Shown here piece after piece: positions 17,825 to 29,456 of a DNA stretch of 64,000 nt. The notes beneath the pieces are model-generated. The model ran no database searches. It was not told where the DNA came from and saw only the letters and a program-made list of their open reading frames with translations. How positions within the stretch are numbered: the first letter of the stretch is position 1; every line of letters begins with the position of its first letter. The position numbers were made by a program, and so were the translations under genes. The stretch lies in assembly GCF_016907955.1 (NCBI RefSeq), contig NZ_JAFBCX010000002.1, positions 620,001 to 684,000 on the forward strand, in the 5' to 3' direction. Source of the DNA: Lentzea nigeriaca. Its GTDB lineage: Bacteria; Actinomycetota; Actinomycetes; Mycobacteriales; Pseudonocardiaceae.

Positions 17825-18769
17825 ATGAACCAGGACGAGCACTGGGCGGAGCACTTTCGCGCGCAGGGCCATCCCGCCGTCGTCCTCCTCGGACGTGGCA
17901 TGGAGGGCGTCGTCCACGACCTGGGCGACGGACTGGTCGGCAAGGTCTGGTTCCAGCGCGCGCCTGCTGATCTCAAGCTGACACAGGAGTTCCAGCAGGA
18001 GCTGTTCGCCCAGCACCTGCCGTACGAGACGCCGCTCATCCTCCAGGTCGACGAGGTGGACGGGCACGCGGTGACGCTCGAACGCCGGTTGCCCGGCACG
18101 CCGCTGTCGGTCCTGGTGCAGGACGAACGGATTCCCCGCGCGGCGGCGTACGAGGCCGCACTGGCGGCGGTGACCGGGCTCGCCACGACACAGGCCGGTC
18201 CAGCGGCGCGGGCACTGGCCGTGCTGGACGAGACCACGCCGTTGTGGGCGGGACACGAGCGCTGGACCGAAACCCTGGCGGCGCTGGTCCGGCGGCGGGC
18301 CGCCGCTCACTCCGAGGTGCTGCGCGCAAGGATCACGGACTTCGACGAAAAGCTGCTGCGGGTGCGTCGTCTGCTGGAACGGGTGCCACCGAGTCCCGAC
18401 CGGATCCTGCACGGTGACCTCGTCCCGGCGAACATCCTGGTGGACGACGAGTTCCGGGTGACGGCCGTGATCGACTGGAGCTTCCTCACCACGGCGGGCG
18501 ACCACGCCTTCGAAGCGTCTGTCACCGCCGGCATCTTCGACATGTACGGCCCTGGCGCCCGTGTTTCCGACGACGCGCTGACGGCCGTGCTGGTGGAACA
18601 GCACGGCCACCCGCTCGCCCGCATGCTGCTCTACCGGGCGGCCTACGCGATCGCGACGGCCAACGCCTTCAGCTCGGACGGGGCGGACGGCCACTTCGCC
18701 TGGTGCGCCGCCGTGCTCGAACGCGAAGACGTCGTCGAGACCCTGTTCTCGGCGAACCCGGATCTCTGA
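17825..18769 (+). CDS. Aminoglycoside phosphotransferase (APH)-family kinase
   Basis: Protein-kinase-like small-molecule kinase of 314 residues. The catalytic loop HGDLVPANILVD (about residues 196-207) and the metal-binding Asp in VIDWSF are intact. The N-terminal nucleotide-binding lobe holds the LGRGMEGVVHDLG loop and KVWF lysine. Such enzymes phosphorylate aminoglycosides, macrolides, choline, homoserine or fructosamine, so resistance is possible but not shown. It lies downstream of a MarR regulator. Confidence 0.78.
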   Translation: MNQDEHWAEHFRAQGHPAVVLLGRGMEGVVHDLGDGLVGKVWFQRAPADLKLTQEFQQELFAQHLPYETPLILQVDEVDGHAVTLERRLPGTPLSVLVQDERIPRAAAYEAALAAVTGLATTQAGPAARALAVLDETTPLWAGHERWTETLAALVRRRAAAHSEVLRARITDFDEKLLRVRRLLERVPPSPDRILHGDLVPANILVDDEFRVTAVIDWSFLTTAGDHAFEASVTAGIFDMYGPGARVSDDALTAVLVEQHGHPLARMLLYRAAYAIATANAFSSDGADGHFAWCAAVLEREDVVETLFSANPDL

Positions 18770-18829
18770 GGCGCTGACGGTCAGGCTGCTCGGCCCTGGG
18801 ACCACCGACCTGAGGGCGAACTACGCCGG

Positions 18830-21404
<2,575 letters not shown>

Positions 21405-21429
21405 GTTCTTGTTGAGTTGTCGAGACCCG

Positions 21430-21459
21430 ACCATAGTCAGCGCGCGCCACAGCTGCCAA
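21430..21459 (-). promoter_or_regulatory. Promoter of thiC
   Basis: Minus-strand -35 TTGGCA (21459-21454), 18-bp spacer, -10 TATGGT (21435-21430). The start site would fall around 21423, about 20 nt before the riboswitch. Confidence 0.6.
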
Positions 21460-21475
21460 GGCCGCCCTTTGCCCC

Positions 21476-21481
21476 TAATCT
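21476..21481 (+). promoter_or_regulatory. -10 hexamer of zinc-ribbon gene (leaderless)
   Basis: TAATCT ends 7 nt before GTG 21489 and supports that codon as both transcription and translation start. Confidence 0.5.
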
Positions 21482-21488
21482 CTCTCCC

Positions 21489-22346
21489 GTGGCGGATCAT
21501 CAGCCGTTCCCGCCCGGCGCGCGTCGCGGTCAACGTCCCGCCGTGGTCTCGGCATGCCCGTCTTGCGGAGAACTCGCAGGTCGCGGCTATCCCGACTGCG
21601 GATTCTGCGCCGAGCTGCTCGACCAGTTCTGGCTCGCGGACTGGGAGGCCCTGCGGACGTCGTCCCAGCTGGCGGACCGCGAGCTGGCCGAGCTGGTGGT
21701 CTCCTCCGACCTCGGCGAGTACCCGTGGACGTGCGTCGACTGGGCGATGACCCTGCTCGCGTGCTCCCGCTGCGGTGCCGAACTGGGCACCGGGCCGGTC
21801 GAGTGCGTGCGGTGCGCCGTCACGGAGGAGCGCCGGTGGAACTGGGACCACTTGGCGCACCCGTACACGATGAGCGCGAACGAGCACCTTCTACGAGTCG
21901 CGCGCGCGGCCATGCGCGCACCTCACCGGCGCCGGCCCGCGGTCGTGCAGGCCTGGCAGCTGGTGCTGCCGTTCCTCATCGCCGGTGAGGTGATCGAGTC
22001 CGGCCGCCTCGACCGCATTCGCGCGCACGTGCTGGCCGGTGGCTACGAGTCGATGGCCGCGTGCCACACCTTCGCCGAGCTGGCCGGGTTGCCCGAGCTG
22101 TTCTGGCGCCGGGGCGACCCGATCTCAACGCGGGTCGAGTACCAGCCGGATTCCGAGCGCCAGCAGCACGCCGCCCGACAGCTTCTCGAGCGCAGGTCGA
22201 ACCCGCGGGCGGCTCAGCCAGCCGCGGATGGTGTGCAGGATCGACACGATGATCAGGTACCAGACGGTGTCGATCAGGACCCACCCGATGGCGAGGAAGA
22301 GCAGAACCCGCTGGCCGGCCTCCCCAGCAGGCACGAACTGCGGTAG
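21489..22346 (+). CDS. Uncharacterised double zinc-ribbon protein
   Basis: I do not recognise the family. From GTG 21489 the protein has 285 residues with two Cys4 clusters: CPSCG...DCGFC (about residues 23-40) and CSRCG...ECVRC (about 97-114), each able to bind zinc. A helical, Trp-rich middle follows. The last ~74 residues are polar (PRAAQPAADGVQDRHDD) and read through the antisense LysE gene for 222 bp, so the natural stop may have been lost and the tail may be non-functional. The leaderless -10 supports this start. Confidence 0.6.
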   Translation: MADHQPFPPGARRGQRPAVVSACPSCGELAGRGYPDCGFCAELLDQFWLADWEALRTSSQLADRELAELVVSSDLGEYPWTCVDWAMTLLACSRCGAELGTGPVECVRCAVTEERRWNWDHLAHPYTMSANEHLLRVARAAMRAPHRRRPAVVQAWQLVLPFLIAGEVIESGRLDRIRAHVLAGGYESMAACHTFAELAGLPELFWRRGDPISTRVEYQPDSERQQHAARQLLERRSNPRAAQPAADGVQDRHDDQVPDGVDQDPPDGEEEQNPLAGLPSRHELR

Positions 22347-22727
22347 GAACGAGATCGCGAACACGCCGAGCTTCGGGTTGGCGAGGTTCACGATCAGCCC
22401 GCTGCGGAACGCGTGACTGGCCGGTGGCGGCTCCGCGCTCGGCAGGCTCTTGCTGAGCAGCGCCTTGACGCCCAGGTAGATCAGGAACACCGCGCCGATG
22501 ATCCGCAACGCGTGATAGGCGATCTCCGACGCCGTGAGCAGCACCGACAGGCCCAGAGCTGCGGCGATGGCCCAGCACGCGACGCCGACCTCCATGCCGA
22601 ACACCGTCGCCAGCGCGGCTTTTCGCCCGTGCACCGACTGTCGCAGGACCATGGCCGTGCCAGGTCCGGGCGACAGCGCGATGAGGAACGAGGCCGCGAC
22701 GAAGGCGACGATGTTTTCCAGAGGCAT
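22125..22727 (-). CDS. LysE/RhtB-family amino-acid exporter
   Basis: Inner-membrane exporter of 200 residues with about six helices. The family signature SPGPGTAMVLRQSVHGRKAAL follows the first helix, and NPKLGVFAISFLPQF lies in the middle. ATG 22727 is preceded by AAGGA. Substrates in the family are amino acids such as lysine, homoserine or threonine; no specificity can be assigned here. It is divergent from the aldo/keto reductase and overlaps the convergent zinc-ribbon gene. Confidence 0.82.
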   Translation of the reverse strand: MPLENIVAFVAASFLIALSPGPGTAMVLRQSVHGRKAALATVFGMEVGVACWAIAAALGLSVLLTASEIAYHALRIIGAVFLIYLGVKALLSKSLPSAEPPPASHAFRSGLIVNLANPKLGVFAISFLPQFVPAGEAGQRVLLFLAIGWVLIDTVWYLIIVSILHTIRGWLSRPRVRPALEKLSGGVLLALGIRLVLDPR

Positions 22728-22762
22728 GTCCTTGATGGTCGCTGACCGGAGCAACTTCTTTC

Positions 22763-22793
22763 TTGACCTGGAGCGCGCTCCAGGATGTTCGCT
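22763..22793 (+). promoter_or_regulatory. MerR-type promoter with 18-bp palindrome
   Basis: TTGACC (-35, 22763-22768) runs into the perfect palindrome CCTGGAGCGCGCTCCAGG (22767-22784). A 19-bp spacer leads to TTCGCT (22788-22793), 7 nt before the ATG of the reductase. An operator inside a long -35/-10 spacer is the MerR/SoxR design. Confidence 0.5.
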
Positions 22794-22800
22794 GTTGCCC

Positions 22801-23736
22801 ATGACGGATCTGGGCAAGATGGGTTTCGGCACGTGGGCCATGGGTGGACCGTTCTCGGACCCGGACGGGGAGCCGGTCGGCTGGGGACCGGCTGATGACG
22901 CGGAGTCGACCAAGGCGTTGCAGCGGGCGTTCGAGCTGGGCGTGACGCTGTTCGACACCGCGGACGTCTACGGCTGCGGGCACGCCGAAACGGTGGTCGG
23001 GCAAGCGTTTGCGTCGGTGCGTGACGAGGTGCTGATCGCGACCAAGTGGGGTTGCGGGTTCGACACCGCCACACGCCGGATGACGGGGAACGAGGGATCG
23101 GTCGCCTACTTGCGCCGCGCCGTCGAGGGGTCGCTGCGACGCCTGGGGACCGACCGGATCGACCTCTACCAGCTGCACATCGGCGACCTGCCGCTCGACG
23201 ACGCCGCGCTGCTGCGCGACGAGTGCGAGGCGCTGGTCGCCGCGGGCAAGATCCGCGCCTACGGGTGGAGCACCGACGACGTGGAGCGGGCGCGGTTCTT
23301 CGCGGCGGGTGAGCACGGGATCGCGGCGCAGGCCGACATCAACGTGCTGTTCGACAACCCGGAGATGTACGCGGGGGACTACGCGGTGCTGTGCCGTCGT
23401 CCGCTGGCGATGGGGCTGCTGGCACGGGAGACGTTCGACGTGCTGCCGGCCGACGACGTGCGGGTCACGAACCCGTCGTGGCTGCGGTTCTTCGTCGACG
23501 GCAAGCCCTCACCGGAGTACTTCCGGGCGCGCGAGGCCGTGCGGGACGTGCTGACGTCGGGTGGGCGCACGCTGGTGCAGGGCGCGCTGGCGTGGTTCTG
23601 GGCGCGCTCTCCCCGCCTGATCCCGATTCCGGGCGTCCGGACGGTGGCCCAGGTCGAGGAGAACGCGGGTGCGCTGGAGTTCGGGCCGCTCACCGCTGAG
23701 GAGCTGGCGCAGGTCGAGTCCGTGCTGCGGCCTTAG
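22801..23736 (+). CDS. Aldo/keto reductase
   Basis: NADPH-dependent (beta/alpha)8 oxidoreductase of 311 residues. The catalytic tetrad is visible: Asp and Tyr in FDTADVYG (about residues 47-54), Lys in IATKWG (about 81) and His in LYQLHIG (about 122). The NADP-binding end [15 protein letters not shown] is present. ATG 22801 lies at the likely transcription start, below a MerR-type operator, so it may respond to redox stress, metal or an electrophile. It converges on def with a 4-bp overlap. Confidence 0.85.
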   Translation: MTDLGKMGFGTWAMGGPFSDPDGEPVGWGPADDAESTKALQRAFELGVTLFDTADVYGCGHAETVVGQAFASVRDEVLIATKWGCGFDTATRRMTGNEGSVAYLRRAVEGSLRRLGTDRIDLYQLHIGDLPLDDAALLRDECEALVAAGKIRAYGWSTDDVERARFFAAGEHGIAAQADINVLFDNPEMYAGDYAVLCRRPLAMGLLARETFDVLPADDVRVTNPSWLRFFVDGKPSPEYFRAREAVRDVLTSGGRTLVQGALAWFWARSPRLIPIPGVRTVAQVEENAGALEFGPLTAEELAQVESVLRP

Positions 23737-24311
23737 TCCTCGTCGTCGACGAAGTTCTCGGGGTCGGCCGGGTCCCACGACAGGCCCGGCTTGCCCCACT
23801 CGTTGTCGCGCAGCATCCGCTTCGACTCCTTCTTGTACCGGCCGACGAGGCGGTCGATGTAGAGGTAGCCGTTGAGGTGGTCGGTCTCGTGCTGCAGACA
23901 ACGCGCGAAGAAGCCCGTGCCCTCGACCTCGAACGGCTGCCCGTCGACGTCCTGGCCGGTCACCTTCGCCCATTGGGCGCGTCCAGTCGGGTACGCCTCG
24001 CCGGGCACGCTGAGGCAGCCCTCGAAGTCGTCGTCCGGATCCGGCATGGTCTCGGGGATCTCGGACGTCTCCAGCACGGGGTTGCAGATCACGCCGCGGT
24101 GCTGGTTGCCCTCGTCGTCCGGGCAGTCGTACACGAAAACCCGCAGGTCGACACCGATCTGGTTGGCCGCGAGCCCGACTCCGCGAGCAGCCGCCATCGT
24201 CTCGAACATGTCGTCGACGAGCGTCTTCAACTCGGTGTCGAACTCGGTGACCTCGCGCGTGGGGTTGTGGAGCACGGGGTCGCCAACGATGCAGATGCGG
24301 TGCACGGCCAT
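23733..24311 (-). CDS. def: Peptide deformylase
   Basis: Metalloenzyme removing the formyl group from new proteins. All three motifs are present in the 192-residue protein: [10 protein letters not shown] (about residues 44-53), EGCLSVPG (metal Cys) and QHETDHLNG (metal His pair). A C-terminal extension rich in acidic residues follows. ATG 24311 has a TAAGGT hexamer 6 nt upstream, so the message is probably leaderless. Corresponds in position to Rv0429c. Confidence 0.96.
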   Translation of the reverse strand: MAVHRICIVGDPVLHNPTREVTEFDTELKTLVDDMFETMAAARGVGLAANQIGVDLRVFVYDCPDDEGNQHRGVICNPVLETSEIPETMPDPDDDFEGCLSVPGEAYPTGRAQWAKVTGQDVDGQPFEVEGTGFFARCLQHETDHLNGYLYIDRLVGRYKKESKRMLRDNEWGKPGLSWDPADPENFVDDED

Positions 24312-24317
24312 GGTCAG

Positions 24318-24323
24318 ACCTTA
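24318..24323 (-). promoter_or_regulatory. -10 hexamer of def (leaderless)
   Basis: Minus-strand TAAGGT ends 6 nt before the def ATG. Confidence 0.5.
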
Positions 24324-24419
24324 AGCGGTCCAAAACTGTCGGTGTCGCGCGGTAGGTTGGAACGATCACGTGATTGAATTGCCCGCACCTGAGATGGTGT
24401 GGCGACCGTGGGGAGCCAG

Positions 24420-24698
24420 ATGGATCACGCCGAGGCGCTTGCTACCACTGACGGCCTGACCAGCCGCGAACGCACGATGCTCGCGTTCGAGAAGCAGTGG
24501 TGGAAGTACTCGGGATCCAAGGAACAGGCCATCAGGGAACTGTTCGACATGTCGGCCACCCGCTACTACCAGCTGCTCAACGGCCTGATCGAGAAGGAAG
24601 CCGCACTGGCTGCCGACCCGATGCTGGTCAAGCGGTTGCGCGGCGTGCGGACAGGCCGCGCCAGGGTTCGTGCACGCGCCAGGAGCACCGAGGACTGA
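24420..24698 (+). CDS. DUF3263 protein
   Basis: Small (92 residues from ATG 24420) actinobacterial protein with the DUF3263 helical domain: LTSRERTMLAFEKQWW, KEQAIRELFDMSATRYYQLLN, DPMLVKRLRG. The pattern resembles a helix-turn-helix, so DNA binding is plausible but unproven. GTG 24399 or 24408 are alternative starts; ATG 24420 has GGGGAG four bases upstream. A -10 candidate TAGGTT lies at 24353-24358. It overlaps the next gene by one base. The M. tuberculosis counterpart is Rv0430. Confidence 0.85.
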   Translation: MDHAEALATTDGLTSRERTMLAFEKQWWKYSGSKEQAIRELFDMSATRYYQLLNGLIEKEAALAADPMLVKRLRGVRTGRARVRARARSTED

Positions 24699-25291
24699 TG
24701 ACCTCCCCCGAGTCCGCAAGCCCGTCCCGTCCGGCCAAGGCTGCCGGTTTCGCCCTGCTGGGTGTCGCCGCGGTGGCCCTGATCATCGGCGTTGTCAGCC
24801 TGTTCGGTGGTGAATCCGACACGCCGCCGGTCGCAGGGGGGAGTTCTACCCAGCCTCCGGCGCAGACGACCTCCGAGTCGGCTGCCGCGCCCACCACCAC
24901 GGCCTCGCCGTCGGCTCCCGCGGCCACCACGACAGTGCCGCCTACCTCTTCTGCCGCTACGCCGCCGCCACCTGTCACGCAGCCTGGAGCCGCGAAGGTT
25001 CCTGTGCGGGTCTACAACAACTCGACGATCACCGGGCTGGCTGGGAAGGCTTCTGACGAAGTTCGAGCCAACGGGTGGACCGTCGCCGATACCGGCAACT
25101 ACTCGCAGGGAACCATTCCGACCACGACCGTGTATTACCGGCCCGGTACGGATGAAGAGGCTTCTGCCAAGGAGTTGGGTGCTGTGTTGCGGGCTCGGGT
25201 CGAGCCTCGGTTTGACGGAATTCAGTCGGCTCCGGCTGGAATCATCTTGATCGTCACCAATGACTATCAGGGTGTTTCCAAGAACAAGTAA
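24698..25291 (+). CDS. Membrane protein with LytR_C domain (VirR-like)
   Basis: 197-residue single-pass protein: short basic N-terminus, one membrane helix (about residues 16-36), a Pro/Thr/Ser/Ala linker of about 60 residues, then a LytR_C domain (VPVRVYNNSTITGLAGKASDEVRANGW ... TTVYYRPG). Position and architecture match M. tuberculosis Rv0431 (VirR), which governs cell-envelope integrity and vesicle release; the same role here is inferred. ATG 24698 shares its A with the DUF3263 stop, so the two are coupled. Confidence 0.82.
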   Translation: MTSPESASPSRPAKAAGFALLGVAAVALIIGVVSLFGGESDTPPVAGGSSTQPPAQTTSESAAAPTTTASPSAPAATTTVPPTSSAATPPPPVTQPGAAKVPVRVYNNSTITGLAGKASDEVRANGWTVADTGNYSQGTIPTTTVYYRPGTDEEASAKELGAVLRARVEPRFDGIQSAPAGIILIVTNDYQGVSKNK

Positions 25292-25381
25292 GGCGGCACT
25301 GCGAGGACACCACGCTGAGGCCGGCGCGACACGGCGGCGGGAAGATCGTCTCCCGGGACGACCCGAGCCGTTTGCTCTGAC

Positions 25382-27535
25382 TCAGCGGGTGGCTGCGTAG
25401 GCCGCCAGGGATGCCAGCTGTGCCGGGTCCAGGGAGGGACGGACCACCTCGCGGGCCTTTGCCAGGTGGGCCTGCGTCACCTCGGCTGCGTCCAGGGATT
25501 CCCGCATTGCTGTCAGCGCTGCTTCCCTCACCAGGGCTGCGCAGTCTGCCGCCGAGTACATGGTCAGCTCGGCTGCCAGCGTGGAGAGGTTCACGTCTGG
25601 GGCCAGAGGTGTGTTGCGGGAGGCCGCTTTCAGGATTTCCGTGCGGGCTGCGGTGTCGGGTGGCGGGACGTAGACGAGGCGTTCCAGGCGGCCTGGTCGG
25701 AGCAGTGCGGGGTCGATCAGTTCTGGGCGGTTTGTGGCGGCGATGACCACCACGTCTCGGAGTGGTTCTACACCGTCCAGTTCGGTCAGGAGGGTGGCTA
25801 CCACTCGGTCGGCCACGCCCGCGTCGGAGGACTGGCCTCGGCGTGGGGCCAGCGCGTCCACCTCGTCGAGGAAGATCAGGGAGGGGGCGGCGTCGGAGGC
25901 GCGGCGGAAGAGTTCGCGGACTGCGCGTTCGGATTCGCCCACGAACTTGTCCATCAGTTCTGCGCCCTTGACGGTCAGGACGTTCAGTTGGCCGGTGCCT
26001 GCGAGGGCGCGGACCAGGAAGGTCTTGCCGCAGCCCGGTGGGCCGTAGAGCAGGACGCCTCGTGGGGGTTGCACGCCCAGACGGGCGAAGGAGTCCGGGT
26101 AGCGGAGGGGCCAGAGGGCCGCTTCGGTCAGGGACTGTTTGACCTCGGTCATGTCGCCCACGTCGTCGAGGGTCAGGCCTCCTGTTTGGACGGTGTCGGA
26201 GGCGGACATCGAGATCGGGCGGACGGTGCCCAGTGCGGCGAGCAGATCTTCTTGGCCCACACGGGGTTCTGCGACGTCACGTTGGCGCAGGGCCGCTCGC
26301 ACGGCTGCCTCGCGGCGCAGTGCGCACAGGTCTGCCGCCACGAACCCCGGGGTGCGTTGTGCGACGGTGCCGAAGTCCACATCGGACTCCAGGGGGACGT
26401 CGCGCAGCAGTACTCGCAGCAGTTCGGTGCGGGTTGCCGTGTCCGGGAGAGGGAGTGTGAGCTCGCGGTCCACCAGGTCTGGGGCGCGTAGGCGTGCGTC
26501 CACGGACTCCGCGCGGGCTGAGGTGACGACCAGGGCCAGGTTCGGGCGGGAGACGGCGGTGCGCAGGATGTCGAGCACGACCGTTGCCACCGGAGGTGGA
26601 GTTGAGGGCAGCAGGGCGTCGATGTCGGTGAGCAGCAGGACGGTGGGTCGGTCGGGCACGGTGGCGATCGCGTCGCCCAGTTGCTTGGCCATCGCGCCCG
26701 GTTCGAGAACCGAGATGCTCGGGGCGGACAGTTCGACGAGGGCGGCGTCGACGGAACTGGCCACGGCACGCACCAGGGTGGCCTTGCCCACGCCTTCCGG
26801 GCCGCTGACCATCGCGGCCAGCCGTGCGGAGGCGCCGAGCTTCGTGAGCAGCTCGGGCTGGCGGAACATCAGTTCCAGCCACTCGGTCAGGCGGCGGGCC
26901 TGCTCCTTCTGCCCGACCAGGTCCGCGACCGGCAGGGATTCGTGCTTTTCCTGCACCACAACCGGAGTGACCTCCGCGGCAGGAGCCGTTGCCGAACGCC
27001 AGCCCACGACACTCGACGGCTGCACGGCCACGGGCCCCGCAGGGTCGGTGGAGGTGATGGTGATGAGCTCGTTGGTCCACGTCATGCCGATGGCGTTGGA
27101 CAGCTTCTGGCGGGTCTCCGAGACGTTCGCGCCGGGTGGGGGCGCCAGGTCCTGGGGGAGCAGCGAGACATTGTCGCCGACCGTCAACACCTTGCCGGTC
27201 AACGCCATGCGGACGTGGTCAGGCGTCAGCGCCGTGCTGGCCAGGCGGGACCCGGCGACGGTGATCGAGCGCGCGGCCATGACCTCCACCGGGGCCACGA
27301 CGATCTCGGAACCCTCGACCACGCCCAGGTTGGTCAGGGTCACGTCGTCGACGAGGACCACACCCGGCGGTTGTTCGCCCGCGGCGGCAAGGGCGGCGCT
27401 CACGCGGGCGCCGGTCAGTTTCACGGCGTCCCAGGCGCGCAGGCCCAAGGCGTCGAGCACCTCGCGGTGGAGGCGGACGACGCCGCGACGGGTGTCCAGT
27501 GCGGACGGGGACAGGCGAGCCGTCAGCGTGATCAC
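25382..27535 (-). CDS. CDC48-like double-AAA ATPase
   Basis: Actinobacterial relative of CDC48/p97, 717 residues: N-terminal double-psi barrel-like domain (about 1-180), AAA module D1 (about 220-440) and D2 (about 460-700). D2 is intact (GPPGCGKT, FLDEVDAL, AATNRPE, arginine-finger RPGRLERLV). D1 looks inactive: its Walker A reads GPEGVGKA, lacking the Thr/Ser, and its Walker B reads LLLTDID without the catalytic Glu. GTG 27535 has TAGAGT 7 nt upstream. Position matches M. tuberculosis Rv0435c. Likely unfolds or remodels proteins; no partner is visible. Confidence 0.85.
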   Translation of the reverse strand: MITLTARLSPSALDTRRGVVRLHREVLDALGLRAWDAVKLTGARVSAALAAAGEQPPGVVLVDDVTLTNLGVVEGSEIVVAPVEVMAARSITVAGSRLASTALTPDHVRMALTGKVLTVGDNVSLLPQDLAPPPGANVSETRQKLSNAIGMTWTNELITITSTDPAGPVAVQPSSVVGWRSATAPAAEVTPVVVQEKHESLPVADLVGQKEQARRLTEWLELMFRQPELLTKLGASARLAAMVSGPEGVGKATLVRAVASSVDAALVELSAPSISVLEPGAMAKQLGDAIATVPDRPTVLLLTDIDALLPSTPPPVATVVLDILRTAVSRPNLALVVTSARAESVDARLRAPDLVDRELTLPLPDTATRTELLRVLLRDVPLESDVDFGTVAQRTPGFVAADLCALRREAAVRAALRQRDVAEPRVGQEDLLAALGTVRPISMSASDTVQTGGLTLDDVGDMTEVKQSLTEAALWPLRYPDSFARLGVQPPRGVLLYGPPGCGKTFLVRALAGTGQLNVLTVKGAELMDKFVGESERAVRELFRRASDAAPSLIFLDEVDALAPRRGQSSDAGVADRVVATLLTELDGVEPLRDVVVIAATNRPELIDPALLRPGRLERLVYVPPPDTAARTEILKAASRNTPLAPDVNLSTLAAELTMYSAADCAALVREAALTAMRESLDAAEVTQAHLAKAREVVRPSLDPAQLASLAAYAATR

Positions 27536-27542
27536 CCCGACG

Positions 27543-27548
27543 ACTCTA
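27543..27548 (-). promoter_or_regulatory. -10 hexamer of CDC48-like gene (leaderless)
   Basis: Minus-strand TAGAGT ends 7 nt before GTG 27535. It also separates this gene from the pssA-psd operon upstream. Confidence 0.45.
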
Positions 27549-27587
27549 GTGCGGTGGTCGCGCCGCGGGGCGGCGCAACCGACCTCG

Positions 27588-28556
27588 TCAGGACTTGTGG
27601 TGCCGGCGGAGGCCCAACTGGCGCCACGAACGGCGGCGGCCACCGGCTGCCGGGACCGCGCCCTCGGCGGCGGCCGCGGTCGACGCGTCACGGCGAGGCC
27701 TGCGCACCGCGCGCATGGCGGCACCGGCGACGCGGCCGTGCAGCGGCTGGCGCAGGCCGAGGCGACGGGCGGCTACGCCGTGGGCCCGCTTGATCGCCCG
27801 GCGTTCGACGCCCGTCACGGTCCAGGCCTCGGGGTGCTTCGACAGCCACATGTACCGGCGCACCGCATACGGCAGGTGGGCCAGGTACACGACCATCGCG
27901 ATGATCAGCGCCACCAGCGGGAACGTGATGATCGCGGCGGCCAGCAGGCCGATCAGGACCAGCAGAGGCGCGACCGCGCGCGGCGGCACCTTCACCGTCT
28001 TCACGGACAGCGTCGGGATGCGCGACACCAGCAGCATCGCGACCACGACCGTCCACACGCCGACGACGATCGGGTCGTTCCACCAGCCGTCGCTGCGCAC
28101 CTGCTCCTCGATGATCAGGGGCAGCAGCAGCAACAACCCGCCCGCCGGAGCGGGGACGCCGACGAAGAACTCCTTCGCGAACGGCGGCTGTTCCTTCTCC
28201 AGCAACGTGTTGAAGCGGGCCAGGCGTACCACCATGCAGACCGCGAAGATCAGCGCGATGACCCAGCCCGCGCGGCTGCCCTCGAACTTCCACAGGTAGA
28301 TCGCGAGGGCGGGGGCCACGCCGAAGGAGATCGCGTCGGCCAGCGAGTCGAGCTCAGCGCCCATCTTCGACGTCGCGTCCAGCAGGCGGGCGATGCGGCC
28401 GTCCAGACCGTCGAAGACAGCGGCGGCGGCGATCGAGGCGATGGCCGCTCCCCACATGCCGACGTTCGCGAAGTGCACGGCGGACAGGCCCGCGCACATC
28501 GCCAGGACCGTGATCGCGTTCGGCAGGAGGCGAACGCCGGGCCCGCTGGGAGCCAT
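27588..28556 (-). CDS. pssA: CDP-diacylglycerol-serine O-phosphatidyltransferase
   Basis: Membrane enzyme that makes phosphatidylserine. The CDP-alcohol phosphotransferase motif is complete (Asp52-Gly53 ... Ala56-Arg57 ... Gly66 ... Asp70 ... Asp74), followed by about seven further helices. The C-terminal ~80 residues form a strongly basic Arg-rich tail that exceeds the usual family core. It is coupled to psd by an ATGA overlap, so serine lipid is made and decarboxylated by one operon. Corresponds to Rv0436c. Confidence 0.92.
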   Translation of the reverse strand: MAPSGPGVRLLPNAITVLAMCAGLSAVHFANVGMWGAAIASIAAAAVFDGLDGRIARLLDATSKMGAELDSLADAISFGVAPALAIYLWKFEGSRAGWVIALIFAVCMVVRLARFNTLLEKEQPPFAKEFFVGVPAPAGGLLLLLPLIIEEQVRSDGWWNDPIVVGVWTVVVAMLLVSRIPTLSVKTVKVPPRAVAPLLVLIGLLAAAIITFPLVALIIAMVVYLAHLPYAVRRYMWLSKHPEAWTVTGVERRAIKRAHGVAARRLGLRQPLHGRVAGAAMRAVRRPRRDASTAAAAEGAVPAAGGRRRSWRQLGLRRHHKS

Positions 28557-29251
28557 CAGGCCTCCGGAAGCTCAGCGAGGACGGTCTCCCCACCGATGGT
28601 GCGCTGACCTGCCTCGACGAGGACGCGGCTGCCGCGCGGCACGTAGAGGTCCACGCGCGAGCCGAAGCGGATCAGGCCGTAGGTCTGGCCCGCGGTGACC
28701 TTCTCTCCCTCGGCGACCTCGCACACGATGCGGCGCGCGACCAGCCCGGCGATCTGCACGACGACGAGGTCGTGGCCGTTGACGGTGCGCAGCCAGACGG
28801 TGTTGCGCTCGTTCTCCTCGGAGGCCTTGTCGAGGTCGGCCGACAGGAACTTGCCGGGGTGGTACGAGACCTGCACGACCTCGCCGTCCGCGGGCACGCG
28901 CTGCACGTGCACGTCGAAGACCGAGAGGAACACGCTGACGCGCGTCATCGGCTGGTCGCCGAGACCGAGCTCGGCCGGCGGAACGGCGTCGACCACGTGC
29001 GAGACGGTGCCGTCGGCCGGGGCGACCGCGATGTTCGGACGCGTCGGCGTCACGCGCTTCGGCTCGCGGAAGAACCACGCCACCCACGCCGTGACCAGGC
29101 CGAGGACGACGCCCAGCCGCTTGAAGCGCAGCCGGACGAGGAGGGTCGCGATCGCCGCGCCGGCGACGAACGGGCGTCCTGCCGGGTGCATCGGCGGCAC
29201 CATGCCGCGCGCGAGTTCGAGGAAGTGGGAGACGGGCTTCTCGCTGCTCAT
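28556..29251 (-). CDS. psd: Phosphatidylserine decarboxylase
   Basis: Converts phosphatidylserine to phosphatidylethanolamine with a self-generated pyruvoyl group. The 231-residue proenzyme is of the short, actinobacterial/archaeal type; the cleavage site is Gly197-Ser198 in IRFGSRVDLY. An N-terminal hydrophobic stretch (about residues 27-63) anchors it. Asp and His motifs appear in PADGTVSHV and SVFDVHVQRVP. First gene of the psd-pssA pair; corresponds to Rv0437c. Confidence 0.93.
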   Translation of the reverse strand: MSSEKPVSHFLELARGMVPPMHPAGRPFVAGAAIATLLVRLRFKRLGVVLGLVTAWVAWFFREPKRVTPTRPNIAVAPADGTVSHVVDAVPPAELGLGDQPMTRVSVFLSVFDVHVQRVPADGEVVQVSYHPGKFLSADLDKASEENERNTVWLRTVNGHDLVVVQIAGLVARRIVCEVAEGEKVTAGQTYGLIRFGSRVDLYVPRGSRVLVEAGQRTIGGETVLAELPEA

Positions 29252-29456
29252 CGTGTCTGGGGGTTCCGTAGCTTCCGTGAGTTGTCGGGCGGCATCACGC
29301 TACGCCAACACACCAAACCGCCCAGCAGGACTGTCGCGAACAACAAGTAGCCGGTCGGCCCGTACATCCCCCGACGAATGCACGCACCGACCGGCACCTG
29401 CAGCCAGTGTAATCCCCGTCACATGGCGTGAACAACGCCCGTCGGTGAGCGTTCCG

